From Salinarimonas rosea DSM 21201 (GTDB lineage Bacteria; Pseudomonadota; Alphaproteobacteria; Rhizobiales; Beijerinckiaceae): a DNA stretch of 45,460 nt. How positions within the stretch are numbered: the first letter of the stretch is position 1; the number at the start of each line of letters is the position of its first letter. The stretch covers positions 1 through 45,460 of the forward strand of contig NZ_AUBC01000031.1 of assembly GCF_000429045.1 (NCBI RefSeq), in the 5' to 3' direction. This document shows positions 16,690 to 24,519 of this stretch, piece by piece. Under the pieces are notes generated by a model. That model was not told the DNA's origin and ran no database searches. It saw nothing but the letters and a program-made list of their open reading frames with translations. The translations under genes and the position numbers were made by a program.

Positions 16690-16870
16690 GGATTGCGATT
16701 CCGGATCCGCTGCGCGATCGCGTCAACCCTTTCTCAACCAATCCATGGCGGGCCCCGCATGTGGAGCGGCTGTGGACGGCGTTGCGGCAGCCCTGTACCC
16801 CTGCCAAGCAGAAACAGGATTCGATTCTAGAAAGAATTTCTGATTTGAGAGGGAAGGGGGAGGAACGCGG

Positions 16871-17908
16871 ATGACCGACAAGCCGGCGCGCAAGCTGATG
16901 CGGGTTCTCGACGGCGAGGCCGTCTGGCCGCAGCCGATCTGGCTGATGCGCCAGGCGGGGCGGTACCTGCCCGAGTACAAGGCGACGCGCGCCACGGCCG
17001 GCGGGTTCCTCGCGATGTGCTACGATCCGGACTTCGCGGTGGAGGTCACCCTCCAGCCGATCCGGCGCTTCGGCTTCGACGCCTCGATCCTGTTCTCCGA
17101 CATCCTCGTCGTCCCCCATGCCCTCGGCCAGGAGGTCTGGTTCGAGGAGGGCGAGGGCCCGCGCCTGACGCCGATCGCCACGCTGGACGACGTGAGGCGG
17201 CTCGGCGAGGCGAGGGACCCGCTCGAGCACCTCGCGCCGGTGATCGAGACCGTGCGGCGCCTGCGTGCCGAGCTCCCGGCCGAGACGACGCTGCTCGGCT
17301 TCTGCGGCGCGCCCTGGACTCTGGCGAGCTACATGATCGCCGGGCGCTCGAGCCCCGAGCAGGCCCCCCTGCGGCTCGCCGCCTACCGCGATTCCGCCTT
17401 CCTCGCAGCCCTCGTCGAGACGCTGGTCGAGACCTCGATCCGCTACCTCGTGGCGCAGATCGACGCCGGCGCCGACGCGGTTCAGATCTTCGAGAGCATG
17501 GGCACGAGCCTGCCGCCCTCGATGGTGGAGAGCGTGTCGCTCGGCCCGCTGCGGCGCATTGTCGAGGGGGTGAAGGCGGCGCGGCCGCACGCCAAGGCGA
17601 TCGTCTTCGTGCGCGGCGGCGGCCATCTCCACCGGCTCGCGGCAGCCGGCTTCGCCGACGCGGTCGGCATCGACTGGCAGACGGACATCGCCGATGCGGT
17701 CTCGCGCCTGCCGTCGGGTCTCGCGAGCCAGGGCAACCTCGATCCGCAGGCGCTCGTCGCCGGCGGTCGGGCGCTCGAGGAGGGGATCGACGCGATCCTC
17801 GCCGCGACGCAGGGGCGCCCGCACGTGTTCAATCTCGGCCACGGCATCGAGAAGGACACGCCGATACCCCATGTCGAGGCCATGATCGCGCGCGTGCGGG
17901 GAGCCTGA
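16871..17908 (+). CDS. hemE: Uroporphyrinogen decarboxylase
   Basis: This enzyme decarboxylates uroporphyrinogen III to coproporphyrinogen III in heme synthesis; 345 aa, the normal length. The N-terminal signature PIWLMRQAGRYLPEYKATR (about residues 20-38) carries the substrate-binding Arg residues. SILFSDILVVPHALG follows with the catalytic Asp. FCGAPWTLASYM and the C-terminal FNLGHGI are also typical. AGGA lies 7 nt before ATG 16871. It is first in hemE-hemJ, with hemJ starting 4 bp after its stop, and is the leading-strand gene to the right of the proposed oriC. Confidence 0.95.
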   Translation: MTDKPARKLMRVLDGEAVWPQPIWLMRQAGRYLPEYKATRATAGGFLAMCYDPDFAVEVTLQPIRRFGFDASILFSDILVVPHALGQEVWFEEGEGPRLTPIATLDDVRRLGEARDPLEHLAPVIETVRRLRAELPAETTLLGFCGAPWTLASYMIAGRSSPEQAPLRLAAYRDSAFLAALVETLVETSIRYLVAQIDAGADAVQIFESMGTSLPPSMVESVSLGPLRRIVEGVKAARPHAKAIVFVRGGGHLHRLAAAGFADAVGIDWQTDIADAVSRLPSGLASQGNLDPQALVAGGRALEEGIDAILAATQGRPHVFNLGHGIEKDTPIPHVEAMIARVRGA

Positions 17909-17912
17909 CGCG

Positions 17913-18350
17913 GTGTTCGACGGCTATCTCTGGCTGAAGAGCCTGCACGTCATCGCCATCATCGCCTGGATGGCGGGGCTGCTCTACCTGCCGCGGCTGT
18001 TCGTCTACCACACGGGCGCGCAGCCGGGCACGCCGCAGTCCGAGACCTTCAAGGTGATGGAGCGGCGGCTGCTCAAGGCTATCACCACGCCGGCGATGAT
18101 CGTCTCCGTCGCCACCGGGCTGTGGCTCGCCTTCCTCGGCGGCTGGTGGAGCCAGGGCTGGCTGCACGGCAAGCTGCTGCTCGTCCTGGGCCTCCTCGTC
18201 TCGCATCACCTGATGGCACGCTACACGAAGGCCTTCGCGGCGGACGCCAACGCCAAGTCTTCGAAGTTCTTCAGGATCTTCAACGAGGCGCCGACGCTGC
18301 TGATGATCGGCATCGTCGTCCTCGTCATCGTGAAACCGATTCTCCGGTGA
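17913..18350 (+). CDS. hemJ: Protoporphyrinogen IX oxidase HemJ
   Basis: This integral membrane oxidase (145 aa) oxidises protoporphyrinogen IX near the end of heme synthesis in bacteria lacking HemG/HemY. Four hydrophobic helices can be seen. The conserved His of [27 protein letters not shown] and the Lys of [11 protein letters not shown] match the family. The start is GTG 17913, 4 bp after hemE. Pairing with hemE supports the assignment over other CopD-like proteins. Confidence 0.92.
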   Translation: MFDGYLWLKSLHVIAIIAWMAGLLYLPRLFVYHTGAQPGTPQSETFKVMERRLLKAITTPAMIVSVATGLWLAFLGGWWSQGWLHGKLLLVLGLLVSHHLMARYTKAFAADANAKSSKFFRIFNEAPTLLMIGIVVLVIVKPILR

Positions 18351-18540
18351 CGGCGTTTTGGGGTTGAGCGTCGCGAAGAAACGCGATATGCAGCCTCTAC
18401 CCTCCCCTCGAGTGACAGGTCGCGCTTCCCCTCGGGCGATCCGGTCCCGGCTCCTTCGCCGGCAACCGTCCCGCGAAGCGGTGTCTCACCACCGACCCGG
18501 CCCGAACCGCCCTGTCGCCTCGCCTCAGCGCGAACGCCCC
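18351..18540 (+). promoter_or_regulatory. C-rich leader of rho
   Basis: The 190 bp between hemJ and rho are rich in C and poor in G and A on the coding strand, especially 18390-18450 and 18500-18540, with many CC and TC dinucleotides and little pairing. Such C>G leaders can be Rho-loading (rut) sites, and rho is autoregulated by attenuation in other bacteria. No sequence-specific site is visible, so this is inferred from composition. Confidence 0.4.
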
Positions 18541-19866
18541 ATGATCGAAGACGACATCATCAACGCACCGATCCGCGAGACCTCGGACACGGCTCCCGCC
18601 ATGCGGGAGATCAAGCTCCAGGACCTCAAGTCGAAGACGGCGACCGAGCTCACCACCTTCGCGGAGGAGCTCGAGGTCGAGAACGCCAGCACCATGCGCA
18701 AGCAGGAGCTGATGTTCGCGATCCTCAAGCAGCTCGCCGCCCGCGAGGTCGAGATCATCGGCGAGGGCGTGGTCGAGACCCTGCAGGACGGCTTCGGCTT
18801 CCTGCGCTCGTCGGACTCGAACTACCTGCCGGGTCCGGACGACATCTACATCTCGCCCTCGCAGATCCGCCGCTTCGGCCTGCGCACCGGCGACACCGTG
18901 GAGGGCCCGATCCGCGGCCCGAAGGAGGGCGAGCGTTACTTCGCGCTCCTCAAGGTCAACACGGTCAATTTCGAGGATCCCGAGAAGATCCGCCACAAGG
19001 TCCACTTCGACAACCTGACGCCGCTCTACCCGACGGAGCGGCTCAAGCTCGAGCAGCAGGACCCGACGCGCAAGGACTACTCGGCGCGAATCATCGACAT
19101 CGTCTCGCCGATCGGCAAGGGCCAGCGCGGCCTCATCGTCGCGCCGCCGCGCACCGGCAAGACCGTGCTGATGCAGAACATCGCGCAGTCGATCACCACG
19201 AATCACCCCGAGTGCTACCTCATCGTGCTGCTCATCGACGAGCGGCCGGAGGAGGTCACCGACATGCAGCGCTCGGTGAAGGGCGAGGTCATCGCCTCGA
19301 CCTTCGACGAGCCGGCGGTGCGCCACGTCCAGGTGGCGGAGATGGTGATCGAGAAGGCCAAACGCCTGGTCGAGCACGGCCGCGACGTGGTCATCCTGCT
19401 CGATTCGATCACCCGGCTGGGCCGCGCCTACAACACCGTCGTCCCGTCCTCGGGCAAGGTGCTGACCGGCGGTGTCGACGCCAACGCGCTGCAGCGCCCC
19501 AAGCGCTTCTTCGGCGCGGCGCGCAACATCGAGGAAGGCGGCTCGCTGACGATCATCGCCACCGCGCTGATCGACACCGGCTCGCGCATGGACGAGGTGA
19601 TCTTCGAGGAGTTCAAGGGCACCGGCAACTCCGAGATCATCCTCGACCGCAAGGTGGCCGACAAGCGCACCTTCCCGGCGCTCGACATCACCCGCTCCGG
19701 CACCCGCAAGGAGGAGCTGCTCGTCCCGCCCGACCAGCTCAAGAAGACCTACGTCCTGCGCCGTATCCTCAACCCGATGGGCACGGTCGACGCGATCGAG
19801 TTCCTGCTCGACAAGCTGCGCGCGACGAAGTCGAACGGCGAGTTCTTCGATTCGATGAACACGTGA
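18541..19866 (+). CDS. rho: Transcription termination factor Rho
   Basis: Rho is a hexameric RNA helicase that ends transcription. It has an N-terminal Rho_N helix domain ([22 protein letters not shown]), a cold-shock RNA-binding domain ([22 protein letters not shown]) and the RecA-like motor. Walker A is [10 protein letters not shown], Walker B is [16 protein letters not shown], and the Q and R loops follow. ATG 18541 gives 441 aa; the relatives I recall begin at the Met corresponding to ATG 18601 (MREIKLQ), giving about 421 aa, and neither has a clear RBS. In Hyphomicrobiales it usually precedes mnmE-mnmG, which are not here. Confidence 0.96.
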   Translation: MIEDDIINAPIRETSDTAPAMREIKLQDLKSKTATELTTFAEELEVENASTMRKQELMFAILKQLAAREVEIIGEGVVETLQDGFGFLRSSDSNYLPGPDDIYISPSQIRRFGLRTGDTVEGPIRGPKEGERYFALLKVNTVNFEDPEKIRHKVHFDNLTPLYPTERLKLEQQDPTRKDYSARIIDIVSPIGKGQRGLIVAPPRTGKTVLMQNIAQSITTNHPECYLIVLLIDERPEEVTDMQRSVKGEVIASTFDEPAVRHVQVAEMVIEKAKRLVEHGRDVVILLDSITRLGRAYNTVVPSSGKVLTGGVDANALQRPKRFFGAARNIEEGGSLTIIATALIDTGSRMDEVIFEEFKGTGNSEIILDRKVADKRTFPALDITRSGTRKEELLVPPDQLKKTYVLRRILNPMGTVDAIEFLLDKLRATKSNGEFFDSMNT

Positions 19867-20098
19867 CGCTCCTCCCCCATCGGGGGAGGTGGCGCCGGCG
19901 AAGCCGGTGACAGAGGGGGTGCGCCGCAGGCGCGCTTCGGCGACAGCCGAAACGGGACGCGTGGAGCCAGGGGACCCCGCCCCTGATCCGCTGCGCGGAT
20001 CGTCCCCGCCCCAATGGGGCGGGAGCGAGGTCGCGGATGCCGCGAGCGTCGATGAAGCGCGCCACCCGCCTCCTCCCCGCAGGGGAGAAACAGGAGCG
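19867..20098. repeat. Array of short palindromes downstream of rho
   Basis: This 232-bp gap is built almost wholly from small hairpins. They include CCTCCCCC/GGGGGAGG (19871-19878 and 19882-19889, loop ATC), CCGGC/GCCGG with a GAA loop just after, GCGCC/GGCGC, TTCGGC/GCCGAA, CCCGCCCC/GGGGCGGG (near 20010-20030) and CTCCCC/GGGGAG (near 20080). This is the pattern of the interspersed GGGGAGG-type palindromic elements common in alphaproteobacteria. The first hairpin lies 5 bp after the rho stop and could serve as its 3' end. Confidence 0.65.
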
Positions 20099-20689
20099 TC
20101 AGCCGAGCCGCTTCAGCCGCGCGGCCACCCGGTCGAGGTAGCGCTCGCGGTCCTCGCGGGCGGCCGAATCCATCTCGTGCAGCCCCATCCAGAACGTGCG
20201 GCAGCCCTCGGCGCAGAGCACGCCGAGCCCGGTGAGCAGCATGCGCCGGCCGGGCATGCCCATGAACCACCACCACCAGCGCGGCGCGCCGAGCGTCGAG
20301 ATCGCGCCGAGCACCCGGATGTTGGTGAGGACCCGCGTGATCGGCCGGCCCGGCTGCGGCATGCCGAACGTGGCGTGGGGCACGAAGACGCGCTCGACCC
20401 AGCCCTTGAGCATCGCCGGCGGGCCGTACCACCAGGTGGGGAACACGAAGATCAGCGCCTCGCAGGCCTTCAGCCGGGCGAGATGGCCCGCGACCGGCGC
20501 CTCGTTGACGCCGGCCTCGTGATAGGCCCGGCGCTCGTCGGCCGAGAGGACCGGGTCGAAGCCCTCCGCGTAGAGATCGAGGAGATCCACCTCGTGCCCG
20601 GCGGCCGCCAGCGCCGCGACGGCGCGGTCCCGGACGGCCGCGTTGAAGCTCTCCGGGACCGGGTGGCAATAGACCAGGAGAACGCGCAT
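20099..20689 (-). CDS. NAD(P)H quinone oxidoreductase-like flavoprotein (copy 1)
   Basis: This is a 196-aa flavodoxin-2 family protein related to NQO1 and KefF. The N-terminus RVLLVYCHPVPESFNAAVRD binds FMN/FAD phosphate, DLYAEGFDPVLS is typical, and FPTWWYGPPAMLKGWVERVF is the conserved flavin loop. An unusual Trp-rich stretch (APRWWWWFMGMPG) lies near residue 137. It likely reduces quinones or other electrophiles with NAD(P)H. Its ATG shares one base with the stop of copy 2 (TGATG), so the two are translated together. Copy 1 and copy 2 are diverged paralogues. Confidence 0.85.
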   Translation of the reverse strand: MRVLLVYCHPVPESFNAAVRDRAVAALAAAGHEVDLLDLYAEGFDPVLSADERRAYHEAGVNEAPVAGHLARLKACEALIFVFPTWWYGPPAMLKGWVERVFVPHATFGMPQPGRPITRVLTNIRVLGAISTLGAPRWWWWFMGMPGRRMLLTGLGVLCAEGCRTFWMGLHEMDSAAREDRERYLDRVAARLKRLG

Positions 20690-21270
20690 CACACCCCCGA
20701 GAGCGTCGCCTCTACCCGCTTCAGGAAGGCCTTCCGGCTCTCGGGCGTGGCGTTGTTCATGTCGTAATGCGCGAGATAGGCGGTCCGGGCGCTCGGCGCC
20801 GCCAGCACGCGCAGCATGCGCATGACGCAGCGCCGGGGCGGGTCGCCCATCAGGACGGCGCGCCAGCGCGTCGCGCCGTAGGTCGTCACCGACATCAGGA
20901 GGCGGATGTTGCGCAAGGCGGGCGCGACCTTGCCGTCGGCGATGACGAAGCTCACGCCCGGCAGGAAGACGCGGTCGAGGAAGCCCTTGAGGATCGCGGG
21001 GAAGCCGAAGTTCCAGACCGGGTTGACCAGCACGAGCCCGTCGGCCGCCTCGAGCCGCCGCACGTAGTCCTCCACCGGCGCGCGGTTCGAGGGCGTCGCG
21101 TGGTAGCCCCGCCGCTCGGCGCAGGAGAGGACCGGGTCGAACCCCTCGGCGTAGAGATCGCAATCGTCGACCTCGTGGCCACGCGCGGTCAGCGTCTCGA
21201 CCACGGTGCGATGGAGCGCTGCGACGTAGCTCTCCGGGTCGGGATGGGCGTAGAGGACGAGGATGCGCAT
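20689..21270 (-). CDS. NAD(P)H quinone oxidoreductase-like flavoprotein (copy 2)
   Basis: This is a 193-aa flavodoxin-2 family protein, upstream partner of copy 1. It begins MRILVLYAHPDPESYVAALH, shares the DLYAEGFDPVLS block, and has NPVWNFGFPAILKGFLDRVFLPG as its flavin-binding loop. It resembles drug-modulator (MdaB/KefF) type quinone reductases; the substrate is not known. The RBS (GGGGAGGA, about 10 nt before ATG 21270) is formed by the edge of a palindromic repeat, whose hairpin could partly mask it. Confidence 0.82.
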   Translation of the reverse strand: MRILVLYAHPDPESYVAALHRTVVETLTARGHEVDDCDLYAEGFDPVLSCAERRGYHATPSNRAPVEDYVRRLEAADGLVLVNPVWNFGFPAILKGFLDRVFLPGVSFVIADGKVAPALRNIRLLMSVTTYGATRWRAVLMGDPPRRCVMRMLRVLAAPSARTAYLAHYDMNNATPESRKAFLKRVEATLSGV

Positions 21271-21283
21271 GTCAGGGCGTCCT

Positions 21284-21307
21284 CCCCTCTCCCGGACGGG
21301 AGAGGGG
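21284..21307. repeat. Perfect 11-bp palindrome next to the flavoprotein start
   Basis: CCCCTCTCCCG and CGGGAGAGGGG flank a 2-nt loop. On the minus strand the right arm runs into the Shine-Dalgarno sequence of the flavoprotein gene starting at 21270. The same CTCTCCCG/GGGAGAGG family recurs near 21655-21674. Confidence 0.7.
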
Positions 21308-21400
21308 CCGGGGGTGAGGGAGAACCGCCGCAGGATGGTCGCGCCCTCGATGAAGCGCGTGGCGGGCGGGGCGCACGCCGAGGGGCGACGCGGGTATTCT

Positions 21401-21596
21401 CCTTCCCTGTAGGGGAAGGTGGATCGGCGCGCAGCGCCGAGACGGATGGGGCGCGCGGAACGCGCGTTCGGCGAAGCCGAATTGCACGCGTGAGGTCCGA
21501 CGCCGTAGCTTCCGCTTCGCGGAACGCGTCGCTGCGCGCCGCGCCCCATCCGTCACGCCGCCTTCGGCGGCGCGCCACCTTCCCCTACAGGGAAGG
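21401..21596. repeat. Large nested inverted repeat
   Basis: Outer arms of 22 bp (21401-21422 and 21575-21596) are perfect inverted copies, each itself palindromic (CCTTCCC/AAGG type). Inside, GACGGATGGGGCGCG (near 21440) pairs with CGCGCCCCATCCGT (near 21537-21554). Further small hairpins (GCCGCCTTCGGCGGC, TTCGGCGAAGCCGAA) fill the centre. No open reading frame with family similarity lies inside. It looks like a non-autonomous mosaic palindromic element rather than an IS. The whole 419-bp gap 21271-21689 contains only such repeats. Confidence 0.7.
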
Positions 21597-21689
21597 ACAG
21601 GGACCCGCGCCGCTCCCGAACACGCTCCACGACACTCCGCGAATCGCCTGTTCCCATCCGGGAGAGGGGAGACCGTCGCGCCCTTCATC

Positions 21690-23105
21690 TCACCCCTCCG
21701 CCAGCGCGCGGAACAGGAAGGTCTTGCCCGAGCGGTAGTCGTAGCTCGGGTCCTCCCAGGCGATCATCTTGCCGGGGTTGAGCAGGCCCTGCGGGTCGGC
21801 CTCGCGCTTGAAGGCGAGCTGCACGGCGTCGGTCTGCTTCATGCCGCCCTCCTCCAGCGTGTAGCGGTGCGGGTTGAAGATCGGCGCGCCCATCTCCTCG
21901 TGGATCGCCATGATCTCCTCGAGCCGCTCCTCGCTGGTGAAGCGCACCAGCGGCAGGCCGAAGCAGGTGACCTTGCCGTCGAACTTCACGAACTCGAGGT
22001 GGGCGGGCAGCTCCTCGCCGAAGCGCTCGTGGATCTTCGTCACGAGCTCCACCTGGTTCGGGAACGGGTAGAGGACCTGGAGATAGGTGATCGACGGGTC
22101 GTCGCGCAGCGCCCGGAGCGTCGTGTGGTTCCAGGACAGCTCGAAGACCGGAGGCAGGCCCTTGAGGTCCTCCGCGGCGAGCGTGTCGTTGCGGAACAGC
22201 AGCTCCGCGCCGCGATGGCGCCCCGCCACCGCCAGGTAGGAGGAGAGGGCGAAGTCCGCCACCATGGCCATGACGAGATGCTTCTCGCGGGGCAGGTACT
22301 TGCGGTGGCGCTTGAAATGGTCGTGCGGGAGGGGCGCCGCGACGACGGCGAGCTCCTTCAGCAGCAGCCCGTCCTGCTCGCCGGCGGCGTTGGCGAAGGC
22401 GGTCGCCTCCCGCAGCGTGTCGAAGCCGTGGATGACGTCGACCCAGGCGTAGGCCGGGGCGAGCGGCATCTCGACCTTCGTGATGATGCCGTTGGTGCCG
22501 TAGGCGTGGGAGACCTTGTGCAGGTCGTCGCCGGAGAGCGTCAGCACCCGCGGGCTCGCCTCCATGGTCACCACCTCGAGCGAGATGATGTTGCCCGCGT
22601 CCCGCAGGCCGCCCCAGCGGATCGAGCCGACGCCGCCCGAGCCGCCGGCGACGAAGCCGCCGATCGAGGCGGTGTGGTAGGTCGACGGGTGCAGCCGCAT
22701 CTCCTGGCGCGACCCGGCGCGGGTCTCCTTGTCGATCGCCGCGATCACCGCCCCGGGCTCGGCCACGACGCGGCCGTGCCCGATCTCCCGGACCGTGCAG
22801 AACTGGGAGAGGTCGAGCACGATGCCCCCCGACAGCGGCATCGCCTGGCCGTAATTGCCGGTGCCCGTCCCGCGCGGCGTCACCGGGATGCCGAGCGCGT
22901 GGGCGGCGGCCAGCGTGCGCACCACCTCGTCACGGGACCTCGGGAAGACGACGACGTCTCCCGTCACCTGGTCGAGCTGGCGCTTGAGCGTCGGGGAGTA
23001 CCAGTAGAAGTCCCGGCTCTTCTGCTTGACGAGGGCGGGGTTGCGCTCGGTCCTGATGCCGTCGAGGCGCGCCTCCAGGGCGTCGATGTCGTAGCGGGCG
23101 CTCAT
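21690..23105 (-). CDS. FAD-binding oxidase of the VAO/PCMH family (GlcD-like)
   Basis: This 471-aa flavin oxidoreductase has an FAD-binding type-2 domain in its N-terminal half. The segment GDVVVFPRSRDEVVRTLAAAHALGIPVTPRGTGTGNYGQ and the later HTASIGGFVAGGSGGVGSIRWGG bind the pyrophosphate and the flavin. The C-terminus ends the usual way (ADPQGLLNPGKMIAWED). D-lactate or glycolate dehydrogenases share this fold, but the substrate is open. It is the last gene of the five-gene operon with the amidohydrolase and ABC transporter, so it probably oxidises a product of that pathway. ATG 23105 has AGGAG 5-6 nt upstream and is preferred over GTG 23111. Confidence 0.85.
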   Translation of the reverse strand: MSARYDIDALEARLDGIRTERNPALVKQKSRDFYWYSPTLKRQLDQVTGDVVVFPRSRDEVVRTLAAAHALGIPVTPRGTGTGNYGQAMPLSGGIVLDLSQFCTVREIGHGRVVAEPGAVIAAIDKETRAGSRQEMRLHPSTYHTASIGGFVAGGSGGVGSIRWGGLRDAGNIISLEVVTMEASPRVLTLSGDDLHKVSHAYGTNGIITKVEMPLAPAYAWVDVIHGFDTLREATAFANAAGEQDGLLLKELAVVAAPLPHDHFKRHRKYLPREKHLVMAMVADFALSSYLAVAGRHRGAELLFRNDTLAAEDLKGLPPVFELSWNHTTLRALRDDPSITYLQVLYPFPNQVELVTKIHERFGEELPAHLEFVKFDGKVTCFGLPLVRFTSEERLEEIMAIHEEMGAPIFNPHRYTLEEGGMKQTDAVQLAFKREADPQGLLNPGKMIAWEDPSYDYRSGKTFLFRALAEG

Positions 23106-23145
23106 GGTCACTCCTGTGGGGGCACGCGGGGCGTCGTCTTTCCGG

Positions 23146-24519
23146 TCAGCGGTGCATCAGGTCGTCGAGCTCGGAATAGTCGGGCGGGCCCGACGCGAGC
23201 GGGCGGCCGGCGGCGATGACGATGCGATCGGATTGCGGGCGCGACAGGAGCTCGTCGAGCGAGCGGGCGCGCAGGAGGACGAAGTCTGCGGGGCCCCCCG
23301 CCTCGAGCCGCCCGGCGCCGTCGAGCCCCATGACGTCGGCGGGCGTGGCCGCGATCGTGCGCAGCCAGTCGCGGCCGGAATGGTCGAGCTGGAGGATGCG
23401 CGTCGCCTCCCGGAAGACCTCGATGAGGTCGAGGTCGCCGTATGCGTAGAACGGGTCGCGGGTGTTGTCGGAGGCGACCATCACCGGCACGCCCGCGGCC
23501 GCGAGCTCGTGGAGCGGCGCCACCCCGCGCCGGCGCGGCGTGCGGCCGGCGGCGCGGTCCTGGAGGTACATGTTGCACATCGGCAGCGAGACGACGGCGA
23601 TGCGCGCCTGCGCCACCTTGTCGATCACCCGCGCCGCCTCCCCTTCCTCCATCGCGGCGAGCGCGCAGCAATGGCCGGCGAGGATGCGGCCGGGAAAGCG
23701 GTTGCGGATCGCGGCATCGGCGATCCGCTCCAGCGTGCGCGCCTCCGGCGCCAGGCTCTCGTCGACGTGCAGGTCGAGATCGAGCCCCTCCGCGGCGGCG
23801 GTCCTCGTCAGGATGTCGAGCGCCGCGTCGACGCGCGCGTCCGGCGCCGCGCCGAGGAAGGTGACGGCGCCGAGCACGCCCTCGTAGCGCGCGGTCGTCG
23901 AGACGATCTCGTGGAACTGGTGGGGATCGTCGTGGATCATGTCGAGCGGGAACAGCGACACGCCCTGAAGCGCCACGATGCCGCGCCAGGTCTCGCGCAT
24001 CTCGGCGAAGACGGGCCAGGAGGTCGCCGTCTGCCGACCGCTCGAATCGATGTGCGTGCGCAGCGCGCCGGTGCCGTGGGCGAGCGCGCAGCGCAGCGAG
24101 AAGTCCATGCGGCGCGCCACGTCGTCGGCGCTCCAATGCGCCTCCCGGTCCGCGGCGACGGCGGCGAGCGCGCCGGCGAAGCTGCCGTCCGGGTTGGGGC
24201 GGCGGGGCCAGATGTGGCCCTTGTCGATGTGGGTGTGCACGTCGACGAGCCGCGGCAGCAGGATGCGGCCGGCGAGATCCAGCCGGGGCAGGTCGTCCCC
24301 GTCGGGACGGAAGCCGCCGGCCGGCCCGATGCCGGTGATGCGCCCGTCCTCCACGACGAGGTCGACCCGCGCCAACCCCTCCGCATCGCCCGCCACCCCG
24401 GAGGCCCGCAGGAGGCACAGCGGCGCCCGCGCATTCGCGATGCGCCAGGCGGGGGCCTCGGCGACCTCCCGCGGGAGGGCGGCCGGGGGGCTCGGGCGCG
24501 TGGCGAAGGGGTCGGTCAT
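23146..24519 (-). CDS. Cytosine-deaminase-like metal-dependent amidohydrolase
   Basis: This is a 457-aa amidohydrolase-superfamily enzyme with the metal ligands in their expected order: HTHIDKGH near residue 94, HIDSS, HVDES, GHCCAL and SDNTRDPFY near residue 344. The HTHIDK and SDNTRDPF motifs and the overall layout are those of CodA-like cytosine deaminases and related isoguanine/heterocycle deaminases. The residues near the site do not settle whether cytosine is the substrate. Its ATG follows the permease stop directly (TGAATG). With the NMT1/THI5-like binding protein, it suggests uptake and deamination of a pyrimidine or similar ring compound. Confidence 0.85.
   Translation of the reverse strand: MTDPFATRPSPPAALPREVAEAPAWRIANARAPLCLLRASGVAGDAEGLARVDLVVEDGRITGIGPAGGFRPDGDDLPRLDLAGRILLPRLVDVHTHIDKGHIWPRRPNPDGSFAGALAAVAADREAHWSADDVARRMDFSLRCALAHGTGALRTHIDSSGRQTATSWPVFAEMRETWRGIVALQGVSLFPLDMIHDDPHQFHEIVSTTARYEGVLGAVTFLGAAPDARVDAALDILTRTAAAEGLDLDLHVDESLAPEARTLERIADAAIRNRFPGRILAGHCCALAAMEEGEAARVIDKVAQARIAVVSLPMCNMYLQDRAAGRTPRRRGVAPLHELAAAGVPVMVASDNTRDPFYAYGDLDLIEVFREATRILQLDHSGRDWLRTIAATPADVMGLDGAGRLEAGGPADFVLLRARSLDELLSRPQSDRIVIAAGRPLASGPPDYSELDDLMHR

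Larger units (their letters stand above)
16418..16870. other. Candidate chromosomal replication origin (oriC)
   Basis: This 453-bp gap lies between divergent ppsR and hemE, the place where oriC lies in Caulobacter and several Hyphomicrobiales (next to hemE). It holds one perfect DnaA box and three TGTGGA half-matches (16557-16565, 16760-16768, 16771-16779). Two TCCCCA-type weak boxes occur (16484-16489; reverse at 16595-16600). There is a perfect CtrA box and a degenerate TCAA-N7-TCAA (16723-16737). Three GANTC sites occur (16505-16509, 16818-16822, 16823-16827). An AT-rich tract at about 16805-16850 could be the unwinding element. Genes on both sides point away from it. Function is inferred from sequence only. 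Confidence 0.72.

Noticed and set aside
16822-16845. Heat-shock-element-like TTCTAGAAAGAATTTC before hemE.
   Set aside because: Such elements are eukaryotic; the tract is better explained as AT-rich origin or promoter DNA.
19869-20098. Insertion sequence after rho.
   Set aside because: No transposase frame is present; the sequence is made of short palindromes only.
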